Below, piece after piece: positions 7,965-16,305 of a stretch of 39,195 bases of DNA (its first letter is position 1; each line of letters opens with the position of its first letter). The stretch spans positions 1 to 39,195 of the forward strand of contig DASUWI010000081.1 in NCBI GenBank assembly GCA_036378495.1. Reading direction: 5' to 3'. Below the pieces are notes generated by a model, which did no database searches, had not been told where the DNA came from, and saw nothing but the letters and a program-made list of their open reading frames with translations. A program made the translations under genes and the position numbers. The DNA is from JAFALX01 sp036378495 (GTDB lineage Bacteria > Chloroflexota > Dormibacteria > Aeolococcales > Aeolococcaceae).

Positions 7965-8521
7965 CACGCGCGCTCGACGTAACGGCCGCTGCGCGTATCG
8001 ACGCGCACGCGGTCGCCCTGATTGACGAACAGCGGCACATCGATGACGCGGCCGGTCTCCAGCGTGGCCGGCTTGAACGCCGCGTTCGCCGTGTCGCCCT
8101 TGAACCCGGGCTCGGTGTCGGTCACCTCGAGGTCGACGGTGGTGGGCAGCTCCACGCCCAGGATGCGCCCGTCGTACTGCAGCAGGAACAGCGTCGCGTT
8201 CTCGGTGAGGAACCCGAGCGCGTCACCCAGCATCGCAGCGGACACGGGGAACTGGTCGTACGTCTGCGAGTCCATGACGACGTAGTTCTCGTCCTCCTTG
8301 TAGAGGTACTGGGCCTCGTTGCGCTCGATGCGCACGCGTCCGAACTTCTCCTCGGGACGGAAGGTCTCCTCTGTGACCGCGCCGCTGGTGAGATTGCGAA
8401 ACTTGGCGCGCACGAACGCTGTGCCGCGTCCCTGCTTCACGTGCGCGAAATCGATCACCTGCAGCAGGTCGCCGTCGTGCTCGACCGTGTTGCCGGAGCG
8501 CAGATCGCCGGCGTTGATCAT
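7964..8521 (-). CDS. efp: Translation elongation factor P
   Basis: Relieves ribosome stalling at polyproline by contacting the peptidyl-tRNA. It is 185 residues with three beta-barrel domains: MINAGDLRSGNTV, domain II QFPVSAAMLGDALGFL, and domain III LEVTDTEPGFKGDTA followed by GRVIDVPLFVNQGD and DTRSGRYVERA. The tip of the domain I loop reads KQGRGTAF, so an arginine (R32) occupies the position that is a modified lysine in E. coli. The ATG overlaps the aroQ stop. Confidence 0.97.
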   Translation of the reverse strand: MINAGDLRSGNTVEHDGDLLQVIDFAHVKQGRGTAFVRAKFRNLTSGAVTEETFRPEEKFGRVRIERNEAQYLYKEDENYVVMDSQTYDQFPVSAAMLGDALGFLTENATLFLLQYDGRILGVELPTTVDLEVTDTEPGFKGDTANAAFKPATLETGRVIDVPLFVNQGDRVRVDTRSGRYVERA

Positions 8522-8979
8522 CCTGTGGTGTCCATCGTCTGGTCACCCTTGAGCATACCGAGGAGCGCTTCCAGGGCGAGGACGTAGCCGGCCACGCCCA
8601 GTCCGCTGACCACGCCGGCGCACGCAGCGGCCGTGAGCAGCACGCGACGCTCCGGCTCGCGCGAGAACACGTTGGTGATGTGAACCTCGATCACCGGGCG
8701 CTCGAAGGCACGCAGCGCGTCGGCGAGCACCATGCTGGTGTGCGCCAGCCCCCCGGGGTTGACGATGCAGCCGTCGGCACGCGCGCGCTCCGCCTCGAGG
8801 ATGTCGACCAGCTCGCCCTCGTGGTTGCTCTGCGCCAGCCGCACGATCACACCGAGCGCAGCCGCGCGCTCCCGCACCACCGCCTCGATGTCACTCAGCG
8901 TCGCGGTTCCATACAGCCGGGGCTCGCGCGACCCGAGCATGGCCAGGTTGGGCCCGTTGAGCACCAGCACCCGCGTCAT
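8518..8979 (-). CDS. aroQ: 3-dehydroquinate dehydratase, type II
   Basis: Third shikimate-pathway step, 3-dehydroquinate to 3-dehydroshikimate, by a dodecameric type II enzyme. The 153 residues show NGPNLAMLGSREPRLYG, with the catalytic tyrosine at residue 23. They also show AQSNHEGELVDILEAER, the conserved NPGG and HTS (IVNPGGLAHTSMVLADAL), the histidine motif VIEVHITNVFSREPERR, and GVVSGLGVAGY. The start overlaps the aroKB stop as ATGA, making aroC-aroKB-aroQ-efp a coupled run. Confidence 0.96.
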   Translation of the reverse strand: MTRVLVLNGPNLAMLGSREPRLYGTATLSDIEAVVRERAAALGVIVRLAQSNHEGELVDILEAERARADGCIVNPGGLAHTSMVLADALRAFERPVIEVHITNVFSREPERRVLLTAAACAGVVSGLGVAGYVLALEALLGMLKGDQTMDTTG

Positions 8980-10547
8980 GCGGCAAGCTCCCGCAGCGCA
9001 TCGCGCACAGCGTCGAGCGGCACCATGCAGCCGGTCTGCGGCTGCCCGCGCCGTGCCAGCAGCACCCAGCCGACGCCGCGCGCCGTCGCCTTCTTGTCCG
9101 CCTGCAGGTGCTCGAGCACGCGTCTGGTCTCCACCGCCCGCACCACCTCCAGCGAGCAGCGCTGCAGCATCTCGTCCTGCCAGGCGATGTCCGCCTCGGG
9201 GCAGCCCGCGAACGCAACCGACAGCCGCCCCGCGACGTGCATGCCCACGGCGATCGCCTCGCCGTGGTTGACGGCACCGAATCCCGTGGCCGCCTCGAGC
9301 GCGTGCCCCACCGTGTGCCCGTAGTTGAGCACCGCGCGCAGTCCCTGCTCATGCTCATCCGCGGCCACCACCGCGCCCTTGATCTCGACGCAGCGGCGCA
9401 CCACATCGGCGAGCAGCTCGGGATCGCGCTGCAGGAGGGAGTCGAGGTGGCGGTCGATCAGCGGCACCAGCCCATCCTCGCTGATCATGCAGTATTTGAC
9501 AATCTCGGCAAAAGCCGAGCGGAAGTCGCGGCCGCCCAGCGTGCCCAGCAGGGCGGTGTCGCAGACCACCGCCCGGGGCTGCCAGATGGCGCCGGCAAGA
9601 TTCTTGCCCTGGGGCAGGTTGACGGCCGTCTTGCCGCCGATCGCGCTGTCGACCATGGCCAGCAGGGTGCTCGGGACGTTGACCCAGGCCACCCCGCGCA
9701 GGTAGGTCGCCGCGACGAACCCGGCCAGGTCGCCGAGCGCGCCACCGCCGAGGGCGACCACGGCGTCGCCGCGCTGCAGCCCGGCGCGGGAGAGCCGCTG
9801 CAGCAGGCGCCCGGCGACGCTCCACGTCTTCAGCCGCTCCCCGCCGGTGAGCCCGATCCGGGTGACGCTCCGCCCGGAGCGGCGCAGCCGCGATGCCAGC
9901 TCGCCGGCGGCGCCCGCGAGGCGCCGATCCGCGATCAGCGCAACCCGGCGGGCGCCCGCCGGCAGGTGCAGCTCGACGTCGGCGACGGCGCCGGGGCGCA
10001 CCTCGACGTGGTACGCCCGACCCGGGATCGAGACGCGCACCGCGCCCTGCAGGGCGCTCGACAGGCGCGCCGCCGTCTCGGCGACGGGCTCGCCGGTGCG
10101 GGCGCGCATGTGCGCCCGCGCATAGGCCGGCTGCCGCTGCGCCCGCAGACGAGGCAGCGCCGACACCGGGTCCCCGCCCAGCAGCGGGCGCGTGGCGCCG
10201 TCGCCGAGGCGGCGTGCCAGCTCTGCGTCCGGGGCGTCGAGCCAGACGACGCAGGCGCTGTCGAAGAGCAGCTCCGCGGCCTCGGCCGTGGTCAGCACCC
10301 CGCCGCCGCAGGCGATCACAGCTTCGGTGCGCCCCGCCACGCGCCGCAGAGCCTCCAGCTCGAGCCTCCGGAAGGCCGCCTCGCCGTCGCTCTCGAGGAT
10401 GTCGGCGACGGCGCGCCCGCCAGCCGACTCGATCTCCCGGTCGAGGTCGATCGCGGTCCAGCCCAGGTGACCGGCCAGCGCGGCGCCGACGGCGCTCTTG
10501 CCGGATCCGGGCAGGCCCACAAGCGCGATCCGCCGGAGCTCGCTCAT
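8976..10547 (-). CDS. aroKB: Shikimate kinase / 3-dehydroquinate synthase fusion
   Basis: One 523-residue chain joins two shikimate-pathway enzymes. Residues 1 to about 165 are shikimate kinase: Walker A GLPGSGKSAVG (11-21), IDLDREIES, the arginine motif FRRLELEAL, and CGGGVL. From about 170 the 3-dehydroquinate synthase begins: VALIADRRLAGAAGEL, then LTGGERLKTW, ALGGGALGDLAGFVAATYLRG, VPSTLLAMVDSAIGGKTAVN, and the metal-binding histidine region VLNYGHTVGHALE with NHGEAIAVGM. The start ATG overlaps the aroC stop. Separate aroK and aroB genes are usual; fusions are known in scattered lineages. Both halves look catalytically complete. Confidence 0.95.
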   Translation of the reverse strand: MSELRRIALVGLPGSGKSAVGAALAGHLGWTAIDLDREIESAGGRAVADILESDGEAAFRRLELEALRRVAGRTEAVIACGGGVLTTAEAAELLFDSACVVWLDAPDAELARRLGDGATRPLLGGDPVSALPRLRAQRQPAYARAHMRARTGEPVAETAARLSSALQGAVRVSIPGRAYHVEVRPGAVADVELHLPAGARRVALIADRRLAGAAGELASRLRRSGRSVTRIGLTGGERLKTWSVAGRLLQRLSRAGLQRGDAVVALGGGALGDLAGFVAATYLRGVAWVNVPSTLLAMVDSAIGGKTAVNLPQGKNLAGAIWQPRAVVCDTALLGTLGGRDFRSAFAEIVKYCMISEDGLVPLIDRHLDSLLQRDPELLADVVRRCVEIKGAVVAADEHEQGLRAVLNYGHTVGHALEAATGFGAVNHGEAIAVGMHVAGRLSVAFAGCPEADIAWQDEMLQRCSLEVVRAVETRRVLEHLQADKKATARGVGWVLLARRGQPQTGCMVPLDAVRDALRELAA

Positions 10548-11713
10548 CGCAGCCGCCGCACCGCCTCGCGGTGGGCCTCCGCCGCCCGCCAGAACTCGGC
10601 CACGGTGTCGCCGCCGAACTTCTCCACGGCGGCGCCGGCGATGACCCAGGCCAGCATGGCCTCGGCGACGACGGCCCCGGCGGGCACGACGCAGATGTCG
10701 CTGCGCTCGTAGTGGGCGTTGATCTCCTCCCCGGAGGCCATGTCGACGCTGCGCAGCGGGCTGAGCAATGTGGAGATGGGCTTGAAGTGGACGAGGGCCC
10801 ACACGTCCTCGCCGTCGGTGACGCCGCCGGTGAGGCCGCCCTGACGGTTGCTGCGATGGTGGAACCCCGCGTCGGGGTCGTACTCGGGGATGTCGTGCAC
10901 CTCCGAGCCCGGGGAGCGCGCCGCGCAGACGGCGTCACCGATCTCGACACCCTTGACCGACGGGATGCTCAGCATCGCCTGGCCGATCTCCCCGTCGAGG
11001 CGACGATCCCACTGCGTGTAGCTGCCCAGCCCGGCGGGTACGCCACCGGCCACCACCCGGGCGGTGCCGCCGAGCGTGTCGCCGCCGGCGCGGGCGGCGT
11101 CGATGGCAGCGACCATCTGCTCGCCCGCCGCGGCGTCGGCGCAGCGCACGGGCGACGCTTCCACGGCGTCCCAGTCGACGCGGTCCCAGCCGCCGTCGCC
11201 GCCGGTCCCGGCGGTGACTGCGCCGATGCGCACCACGTGTGAGGACACCCCCACCCCGAGTGTGTCGAGCAGCCGCCGTGCCAGCGACCCCGCCGCAACC
11301 CGGGCGGCGGTCTCCCGCGCGCTGGCGCGCTCCAGCACGTTGCGCGCATCCTTGAAGCCGAACTTCAGCGCCCCGGCCAGGTCGGCGTGCCCGGGGCGCA
11401 CCCGGGTCACCGACTTGGCGGTGAACCCGTCCGCCTCGATCTGCATCGGCCCCTTCCAGTTGTCCCAGTCGCGGTTCTCCACCACCAGGCAGACCGGTGA
11501 GCCGATGGTGACCCCGCCGCGCACCCCGGCGGTGATCCGGGCCGCGTCACGTTCGATCTGCTGGCGCTTGCCGCGTCCGTGGCCTCCCTGGCGGCGGCGC
11601 AGCTGGGGATCGATGTGCTGCGCGGCATCGATCGCCAACCCGGCGGGCAGGCCGTCGACGATCACGGTGAGCTGCGGTCCGTGGGATTCACCCGCGGTGA
11701 GAAACCTGAGCAC
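10544..11713 (-). CDS. aroC: Chorismate synthase
   Basis: Last step of chorismate synthesis, FMN-dependent elimination of phosphate from EPSP. The chosen GTG start gives LRFLTAGESHGPQLTVIVDG, the canonical N-terminus; longer frames upstream lack conservation. Later motifs are RRRQGGHGRGKRQQIERDAA, RPGHADLAGALKFG, ARETAARVAAGSLAR, and the C-terminal HHRSNRQGGLTGGVTDGE. Length is 389 residues, normal for the family. No Shine-Dalgarno is evident; a -10-like hexamer lies just upstream. It heads an aroC-aroKB-aroQ-efp run. Confidence 0.96.
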   Translation of the reverse strand: MLRFLTAGESHGPQLTVIVDGLPAGLAIDAAQHIDPQLRRRQGGHGRGKRQQIERDAARITAGVRGGVTIGSPVCLVVENRDWDNWKGPMQIEADGFTAKSVTRVRPGHADLAGALKFGFKDARNVLERASARETAARVAAGSLARRLLDTLGVGVSSHVVRIGAVTAGTGGDGGWDRVDWDAVEASPVRCADAAAGEQMVAAIDAARAGGDTLGGTARVVAGGVPAGLGSYTQWDRRLDGEIGQAMLSIPSVKGVEIGDAVCAARSPGSEVHDIPEYDPDAGFHHRSNRQGGLTGGVTDGEDVWALVHFKPISTLLSPLRSVDMASGEEINAHYERSDICVVPAGAVVAEAMLAWVIAGAAVEKFGGDTVAEFWRAAEAHREAVRRLR

Positions 11714-11721
11714 TGTGGCCG

Positions 11722-11727
11722 ATTCTA
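11722..11727 (-). promoter_or_regulatory. Candidate -10 of a leaderless aroC transcript
   Basis: TAGAAT on the minus strand sits eight bases above the aroC GTG, and the 5' region lacks a Shine-Dalgarno. This spacing fits transcription starting at or next to the start codon. No good -35 is seen at 16-18 bases upstream. aroC is the first minus-strand gene after a plus-strand one, so a promoter is expected hereabouts. Confidence 0.35.
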
Positions 11728-11814
11728 TTGGGGGCGGATTCCAATGACGCCCGCCGCCATCCGGCACACCGCACTGTCCGGCTCCTGTCCGGCGGCGGTG
11801 GGCACAGTGGCCGC

Positions 11815-12006
11815 ATGGTCGACAGCGCTGCACCCGCTCCGGCGCGGCTCCTGCTCATCGGGCGGCTGCGCGAGATGGGCGGCGACCACGTCGGTGCGGT
11901 GATCGCCTACCGCGAGGTGATCCTGGCCGGAGAGGCGGCCACCGCGGCGGAGGCGCGCCGCCGCCTCGAGGACCTGGTGGGCCGCTGGGCGGGCCGCCCC
12001 GCCTGA
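11815..12006 (+). CDS. Small 63-residue alpha-helical protein, unknown
   Basis: A plus-strand frame between the divergent aroC and the convergent PH-domain gene. From the ATG the product reads MVDSAAPAPARLLLIGRLRE, then HVGAVIAYREVILAGE and EARRRLEDLVGRWAG, a two- or three-helix pattern resembling a single TPR-like hairpin. Third positions are strongly GC, as in real genes here. A purine-rich GGTGGG lies about 15 bases upstream, which is not ideal. The opposing minus frame in the same segment has no recognisable pattern. I do not recognise a family; this could be spurious. Confidence 0.42.
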   Translation: MVDSAAPAPARLLLIGRLREMGGDHVGAVIAYREVILAGEAATAAEARRRLEDLVGRWAGRPA

Positions 12007-12007
12007 C

Positions 12008-12532
12008 CTACAGGCCCGGTCCCCCATACCCGTACGGACCGGCCCGGCGCAGGTCCTGCATCGCCTGCAGCAGCCGGCCGTAGAACTGCTGCGGTCTCGG
12101 GATGCGGTGCATCACCTCCACGCCGTCGCGGCCGGCGGACTCGATCTCGATCTCGCCGGTGCCGAGCAGGCGGTCCCCCAGGGGGCGGCGCAGCACGGTG
12201 TTCTGGATGCGGTCCAGCGTGATCGACTCCGAGAAGCGGGAGAGCACGCCGCCGTCGACGATGATCCGCCGGTCGGTCAGCTGATACGTCAGCAGCCGCC
12301 AGCGCAGCCAGTGCACCAAGGTCCAGAGCAGCACGGCCACCACCAGCGCCGCGGCGATGGCGACCTTGACGCCACCGAGCTGCACGCCGCCGAGCGCTGC
12401 CGGGATCAGGATCAGCGCCGCCACACCGGCGGCCAGCACCACCATGCCACCGGCAACGGGTCCGGCGATGACGCTCCAGTGCTGGCGCACCAGCAGCAGT
12501 GGCTGCTCATCCGGCAGCAGCTCGGCGGACAT
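12008..12532 (-). CDS. PH-domain membrane protein (bPH2/YdbS-like)
   Basis: The 174-residue product begins MSAELLPDEQPLLLVRQHW behind a strong GGAGGGAG ribosome site, which decides the start over an upstream frame. Two hydrophobic segments follow, about residues 22-45 and 55-75. A bacterial PH domain then carries RWRLLTYQLTDRRIIVDGGV, SESITLDRIQNTVLRRPLGD and GEIEIESAG, and the end is glycine-rich. Proteins of this type are inner-membrane and of unknown function. It lies 26 bases below the prepilin-peptidase-like gene. Confidence 0.85.
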   Translation of the reverse strand: MSAELLPDEQPLLLVRQHWSVIAGPVAGGMVVLAAGVAALILIPAALGGVQLGGVKVAIAAALVVAVLLWTLVHWLRWRLLTYQLTDRRIIVDGGVLSRFSESITLDRIQNTVLRRPLGDRLLGTGEIEIESAGRDGVEVMHRIPRPQQFYGRLLQAMQDLRRAGPYGYGGPGL

Positions 12533-12558
12533 TGGCGGCGGCTCCCTCCAGGGTGGGT

Positions 12559-13311
12559 TCAGGGTCCCTGGTAGAGGATGATCGCTGCGCCGGCGCAAAG
12601 AAACGGACCATATGGAATCGGGTCCTTCAGGTGCCGCACGCGCGTGATGAGCAGCAGCACCGCGACCGCGCCCCCGACCAGCACGCCGTACACCACCGCG
12701 TACGCCGCCCCCAGGTGCGCCGCGTCGGTGCTGAGACCGGTGACGGCACCGATGAGCGCGCCAAGCTTGGCGTCGCCGAGTCCCACGCTGCCGCGCGACA
12801 CGATGTTCTGCAGCAGGAAGAACACCGCCACCGCCGCCGCACCGAACAGCGCGTGCAGCAACGACAGGCCGGGTGAGAACTGCGCGATGCCCAGCGCGAC
12901 GACGATCGACGGATACGTGACCCGGTTGAGGATGAGGCGGTGCTTGAGGTCAAAGGTCACGATCTGCACGAACACCACGAGCCACACCAGATGGATCAGC
13001 AGCCCCCACTGCACCGGGCCGTGCGCGGTGAACACGGCGAATCCGAACGCCGCGGCCAGCGGCGCCAGCACCTGTTCTCGCCAGGTCCAGCCATAACTCT
13101 CGCCGATCCACGGCGCCGCCTGGGGTGGCGCGCTGCCCGCGGCGATTGCGGCGTCGCGCTGCGCCTGCACCTCGCGCTCGTACTCCGTGCGCTCCTCGTC
13201 CTCCTCCTCCTTCAACCTCTCGATCCGCTCGAGCGCGACGTTCACCCATCCGGCGCCGGCGCCGGCGGCGGCGCCGGCGACCGCTGCCACCACGACCAGC
13301 GCGGCGTTCAC
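12559..13311 (-). CDS. A24 (prepilin peptidase-like) membrane aspartyl protease
   Basis: Type IV prepilin peptidases cleave leader peptides of pilins at the membrane. The 250-residue frame from a GTG (overlapping the aroE stop as GTGA) has several hydrophobic helices. The two active aspartates are recognisable: IVTFDLKHRLILN (D121) and VGLGDAKLGALIG (GxGD, D180). The N-terminal helix VAGAAAGAGAGWVNVALERI resembles the first helix of PilD. However, the four-cysteine zinc and N-methyltransferase region is missing, replaced by a charged stretch (KEEEDEERTEYEREVQAQRD). The substrate is unknown. Confidence 0.82.
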   Translation of the reverse strand: MNAALVVVAAVAGAAAGAGAGWVNVALERIERLKEEEDEERTEYEREVQAQRDAAIAAGSAPPQAAPWIGESYGWTWREQVLAPLAAAFGFAVFTAHGPVQWGLLIHLVWLVVFVQIVTFDLKHRLILNRVTYPSIVVALGIAQFSPGLSLLHALFGAAAVAVFFLLQNIVSRGSVGLGDAKLGALIGAVTGLSTDAAHLGAAYAVVYGVLVGGAVAVLLLITRVRHLKDPIPYGPFLCAGAAIILYQGP

Positions 13312-14135
13312 GAGTCCAGCGCCTCGAGGAGCGCGACGCGGGCCACGTCCCATGGCGGCTCCATGTCCGTCCAGCGACGCAGGCTGAGCATCCCCTGGCA
13401 AAGCAGCATGCCGGCGCCGTCGCAGGAGCGCAGCCCCGCCGCGGCGGCGGCCGCCACCACGTCGACGGGCCGCGGGCGGTAGCGCACGTCGGCGACCGTA
13501 CACGAGCGCCGCAGCCGGGTGAGGTCGAGCGGCAGGCCGTCGAGCCCGACCGGCGTGGCGTTGACGACGATGTCGGCCGTGTGCAAGGCGCCCGCCGCCT
13601 CGGCGCGCGTCCAGCCCGCCTCCGCGCACGAAACGCCTGGAGCGGCGCGCGCGAGCATGGCCGCAGCCGTGCCGGGGGTGCGCGCGACCACGGTGATCCT
13701 GCCCACCGGCACCCGGGCCAGCGCCAGCGCCACCGCCGCCGCCGCGCCCCCGGCGCCGAACACCACCGCGTCCCCGCCCGGTTCCGGCCAGAGGTCCGCC
13801 TGGCGCAGCGCCGTGGCGAACCCGGCGACGTCGGTGTTGGCGCCGCGCAGCCCGCCCTGGTCGGCCACCACCGTGTTGGTGATCCCGAGCACAGCCGCGT
13901 CGTCCTCGAGCTCGTCGCACAGCGCCGCCATCGCGGCCTTGTGGGGGATCGTCACGTTGCAGCCCTGGTAGGCGCCACCGCGCATGCGCGACGCGAACTC
14001 GCGCAGCGCCTGCCGGTCGAGGTCGCACACCTCATACGTCCCATCGATGTGCAGTGCCTGCAGCGCGGCGTTGTGCATCGCCGGGCTCGGCGAGGCGGCG
14101 ACGCCCTGGCCGATCAGGCACAGGCGGAGCGTCAC
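13308..14135 (-). CDS. aroE: Shikimate dehydrogenase
   Basis: NADPH-dependent reduction of 3-dehydroshikimate to shikimate. The 275 residues show the substrate-binding SPSPAMHNAAL, the catalytic lysine in GCNVTIPHKAAM, GANTDVAGFATAL, and the nucleotide-binding GAGGAAAAVALAL. NATPVGL and DVRYRPRPVDV follow, with GMLLCQGMLSL near the end. It starts at GTG ten bases below the ruvX stop. It lies about 2.4 kb from aroC, separated by the prepilin-peptidase-like and PH genes. Confidence 0.95.
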   Translation of the reverse strand: MTLRLCLIGQGVAASPSPAMHNAALQALHIDGTYEVCDLDRQALREFASRMRGGAYQGCNVTIPHKAAMAALCDELEDDAAVLGITNTVVADQGGLRGANTDVAGFATALRQADLWPEPGGDAVVFGAGGAAAAVALALARVPVGRITVVARTPGTAAAMLARAAPGVSCAEAGWTRAEAAGALHTADIVVNATPVGLDGLPLDLTRLRRSCTVADVRYRPRPVDVVAAAAAAGLRSCDGAGMLLCQGMLSLRRWTDMEPPWDVARVALLEALDS

Positions 14136-14145
14136 GGGCGCGCGA

Positions 14146-14589
14146 TCAGCGCCCCTGGGAGCGGGGCGAGTCGAGCCAGCTCTGCAGAAGGAGTGTCGCC
14201 GCCACGGCGTCGACGCGCTTGCGGCGCTGCCGGCGGCGGGCGCCGGCGGCGATCAGCTCCCGCTCGGCCTGCGCGGTGCTGAATCGCTCGTCCCAGAGCT
14301 GGCAGCCTATGCCGGTGCGCCGCTCCACCTCGGCGGCAAACGCGCGGGCCGCGACCGCCGCCTCGCCCTCGCTCCCATCGAGCTGACGTGGCAGCCCCAC
14401 CAGGATGCGGGCCACCCCGCGATCGTTCACCTCGCGCGACAGCCGCGGCCAGAAGTCCGGCGAGCCGCGGGACAGCGATCCCACCGGCGTTGCCAGCGGC
14501 GAGCCCGGAGTGCTGACGGCGACCCCCACGCGGACGGAGCCGGGATCGAGGGCAAGGACGGCGCCGGCCTGCGGTGCCGCGGCGGTCAT
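14146..14589 (-). CDS. ruvX: Putative pre-16S rRNA nuclease / Holliday junction resolvase YqgF
   Basis: RNase H-fold protein acting in 16S rRNA 5'-end maturation. The 147-residue product has AVLALDPGSVRVGVAVS (first acidic residue), ARILVGLPRQLDGSEG, GCQLWDERFSTAQAERELI, and the terminal KRVDAVAATLLLQSWLDS. The ATG overlaps the stop of the upstream membrane-protein gene (ATGA). ruvX next to alaS and aroE is a frequent bacterial arrangement, usually with an MltG-type gene that is absent here. Confidence 0.94.
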   Translation of the reverse strand: MTAAAPQAGAVLALDPGSVRVGVAVSTPGSPLATPVGSLSRGSPDFWPRLSREVNDRGVARILVGLPRQLDGSEGEAAVAARAFAAEVERRTGIGCQLWDERFSTAQAERELIAAGARRRQRRKRVDAVAATLLLQSWLDSPRSQGR

Positions 14590-16295
14590 CCGGACGACGC
14601 GGGCTGGGAGACGAAGTTCTCGTCGATGGTGATGCGCGAGCTGATCAGCGGCAGATAGAACAGCTTGAACGGGAACATCGACACCTCGACGTCCTGCACC
14701 TTGTCCACCTTGCTCTGCACGATCTTGTTGGCGTCGCCCGGGTTCTTGCCGGAGAGCTGTCCCCTGAGCCCCTCCAGGTTGACCACCGGCTGGCTGAATC
14801 CCGACGCCGTGCAGCCCAGGATCACCGTGCCGTCGTCGGCGGCCTGCGTGGTCTGGCAGGAGCCCGGCTTGAAGCTGTTCGGGCCGAGCTGGTCGCCCTG
14901 CGTCACCTGCGCCTTGATGTCGGACAGCAGGTCGCGCTGCACGTCCTGCATGTTGTAGACGGACGCCTTGGCCGTGCCGGCGATCGTGATCTGCGCGGCA
15001 GTGAACTGCTGGTCGGCGGCCGGCAGCGGCGGTTTGACAGTCCAGGTCAGGCTCTTGCCCCCGCCGCTCGGATCGACGGCGACCGTCTTCCCCGTTGCCT
15101 GGCTCTGAATCTGCGAGTTCAACTGTGTCGTCAGGTTGGTCTCGATCTGGCTGACCTGCGCGTTCCAACCGTTGACGTCCGAGCTGCTCGCGACCGTCTG
15201 CTGCTGCTGGTCGGCGCCGCCGCTTGTGGCCTGCGGGTTGTTCACGGCAAAGGTGAATGGCTGACCCAGGTAGATGCAGCTGGCCGCATTCGCGCATGGG
15301 TTCTGCGCCCAGTACGTGATCGTGTTGGCCGGGACGTTGCCCTTCGCCTCGGCCGTCGTGTCCTGGATGGGCACGGCGCTGTTCGCGGCGCACGTGGTCT
15401 GCGTGGGTGGCTGACCATTGGGCCCGATGCAGATCGGGGTGGTCTGCGTCACCACGAAGGTCACCGCGTGGTCGGTGGTCTGAAAGGTGTCGCCCTGGGG
15501 CATGACGAACGAGGCACCGGTCGGCACGTTGGTGGTGACGGTCACAGTACCCTTGGCGGAGGTCGCCGGGATCTGCTTCTGCCCGGTGGGCGTGGCGGTG
15601 AAGCCGCCGCTGGCGGTGGCCTGCAGCACCTGCGTGAGGATGTGGTCGCCGGCCCTGGCCGCGTTGGGGTCGGTGCTCCCCTGGATGGTCGGGTTCACGT
15701 TCAGCGGCGCGCCGGCGAGCGTCACGGTGACCGTGGCCGCCGGCGCCAGAAGCAGGAACAGGAGCAGACCGATGAGGCCGGCGATGCCGCCCGCGATGTA
15801 GAGCCGGCGCCGGTTGATCTGCTTCTTCGCGTCGAACGGGCGGGGCCGCGGACGCGGCGGGGCCGGCGGGACGGTGGGCGGCGGCGTGTAGCTCGGCGGC
15901 GAGAGCGCCGGCGACGCGCTGAGGGGCGACGTCGCCGGGATCACGGGCGGGGTGAGGACCGTGGCGGTCTTGGCCGCGTCGGCGCCGTTTCCATCGGTCG
16001 CCGACGGCGTCGCCCTCGTGGTCTCGTGACCGCGCTCGAAGGCCGGCACGTTGTCGAACACGCGCATGCCGTTGGCCCGGGCCAGCTCCTGGACGCGCGG
16101 GTCGGCGCTGACGATGGCGGTGCGCCGTCCCGTCTGCCGGCTGAACTGGCTGAGCAGGCGTGCGTTCAGCGGCGTCTGCAGCGCCTTGCTGCCATGCGGC
16201 ACCACGAGCCCGATGTCGGGATCGGCCGCAGAGCGCACCAGGTTGATGAGATCCGCGATCTCATCGGTCTCGGCTGCGATCAGTGTCACCGGCAT
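14586..16295 (-). CDS. Single-pass membrane protein with large extracytoplasmic domain
   Basis: The 569-residue product has three parts. Residues 1-85 form a globular cytoplasmic-looking domain (TLIAAETDEIADLINLV, then VVPHGSKALQTPLNARLLSQ, RRTAIVSADPRVQELARANG). Residues 90-155 are a low-complexity proline, serine and threonine linker. A basic stretch (KKQINRRR) precedes one transmembrane helix at about 165-185. The remaining 380 residues are beta-rich and Thr/Ser/Gln-rich, with paired cysteines, and should be outside the membrane. Similar proteins are sometimes annotated baseplate J-like. It lies ten bases below the FtsA/PilM-like gene, suggesting a shared envelope complex. Confidence 0.8.
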   Translation of the reverse strand: MPVTLIAAETDEIADLINLVRSAADPDIGLVVPHGSKALQTPLNARLLSQFSRQTGRRTAIVSADPRVQELARANGMRVFDNVPAFERGHETTRATPSATDGNGADAAKTATVLTPPVIPATSPLSASPALSPPSYTPPPTVPPAPPRPRPRPFDAKKQINRRRLYIAGGIAGLIGLLLFLLLAPAATVTVTLAGAPLNVNPTIQGSTDPNAARAGDHILTQVLQATASGGFTATPTGQKQIPATSAKGTVTVTTNVPTGASFVMPQGDTFQTTDHAVTFVVTQTTPICIGPNGQPPTQTTCAANSAVPIQDTTAEAKGNVPANTITYWAQNPCANAASCIYLGQPFTFAVNNPQATSGGADQQQQTVASSSDVNGWNAQVSQIETNLTTQLNSQIQSQATGKTVAVDPSGGGKSLTWTVKPPLPAADQQFTAAQITIAGTAKASVYNMQDVQRDLLSDIKAQVTQGDQLGPNSFKPGSCQTTQAADDGTVILGCTASGFSQPVVNLEGLRGQLSGKNPGDANKIVQSKVDKVQDVEVSMFPFKLFYLPLISSRITIDENFVSQPASSG

Positions 16296-16305
16296 CGGTT
16301 CTGTC

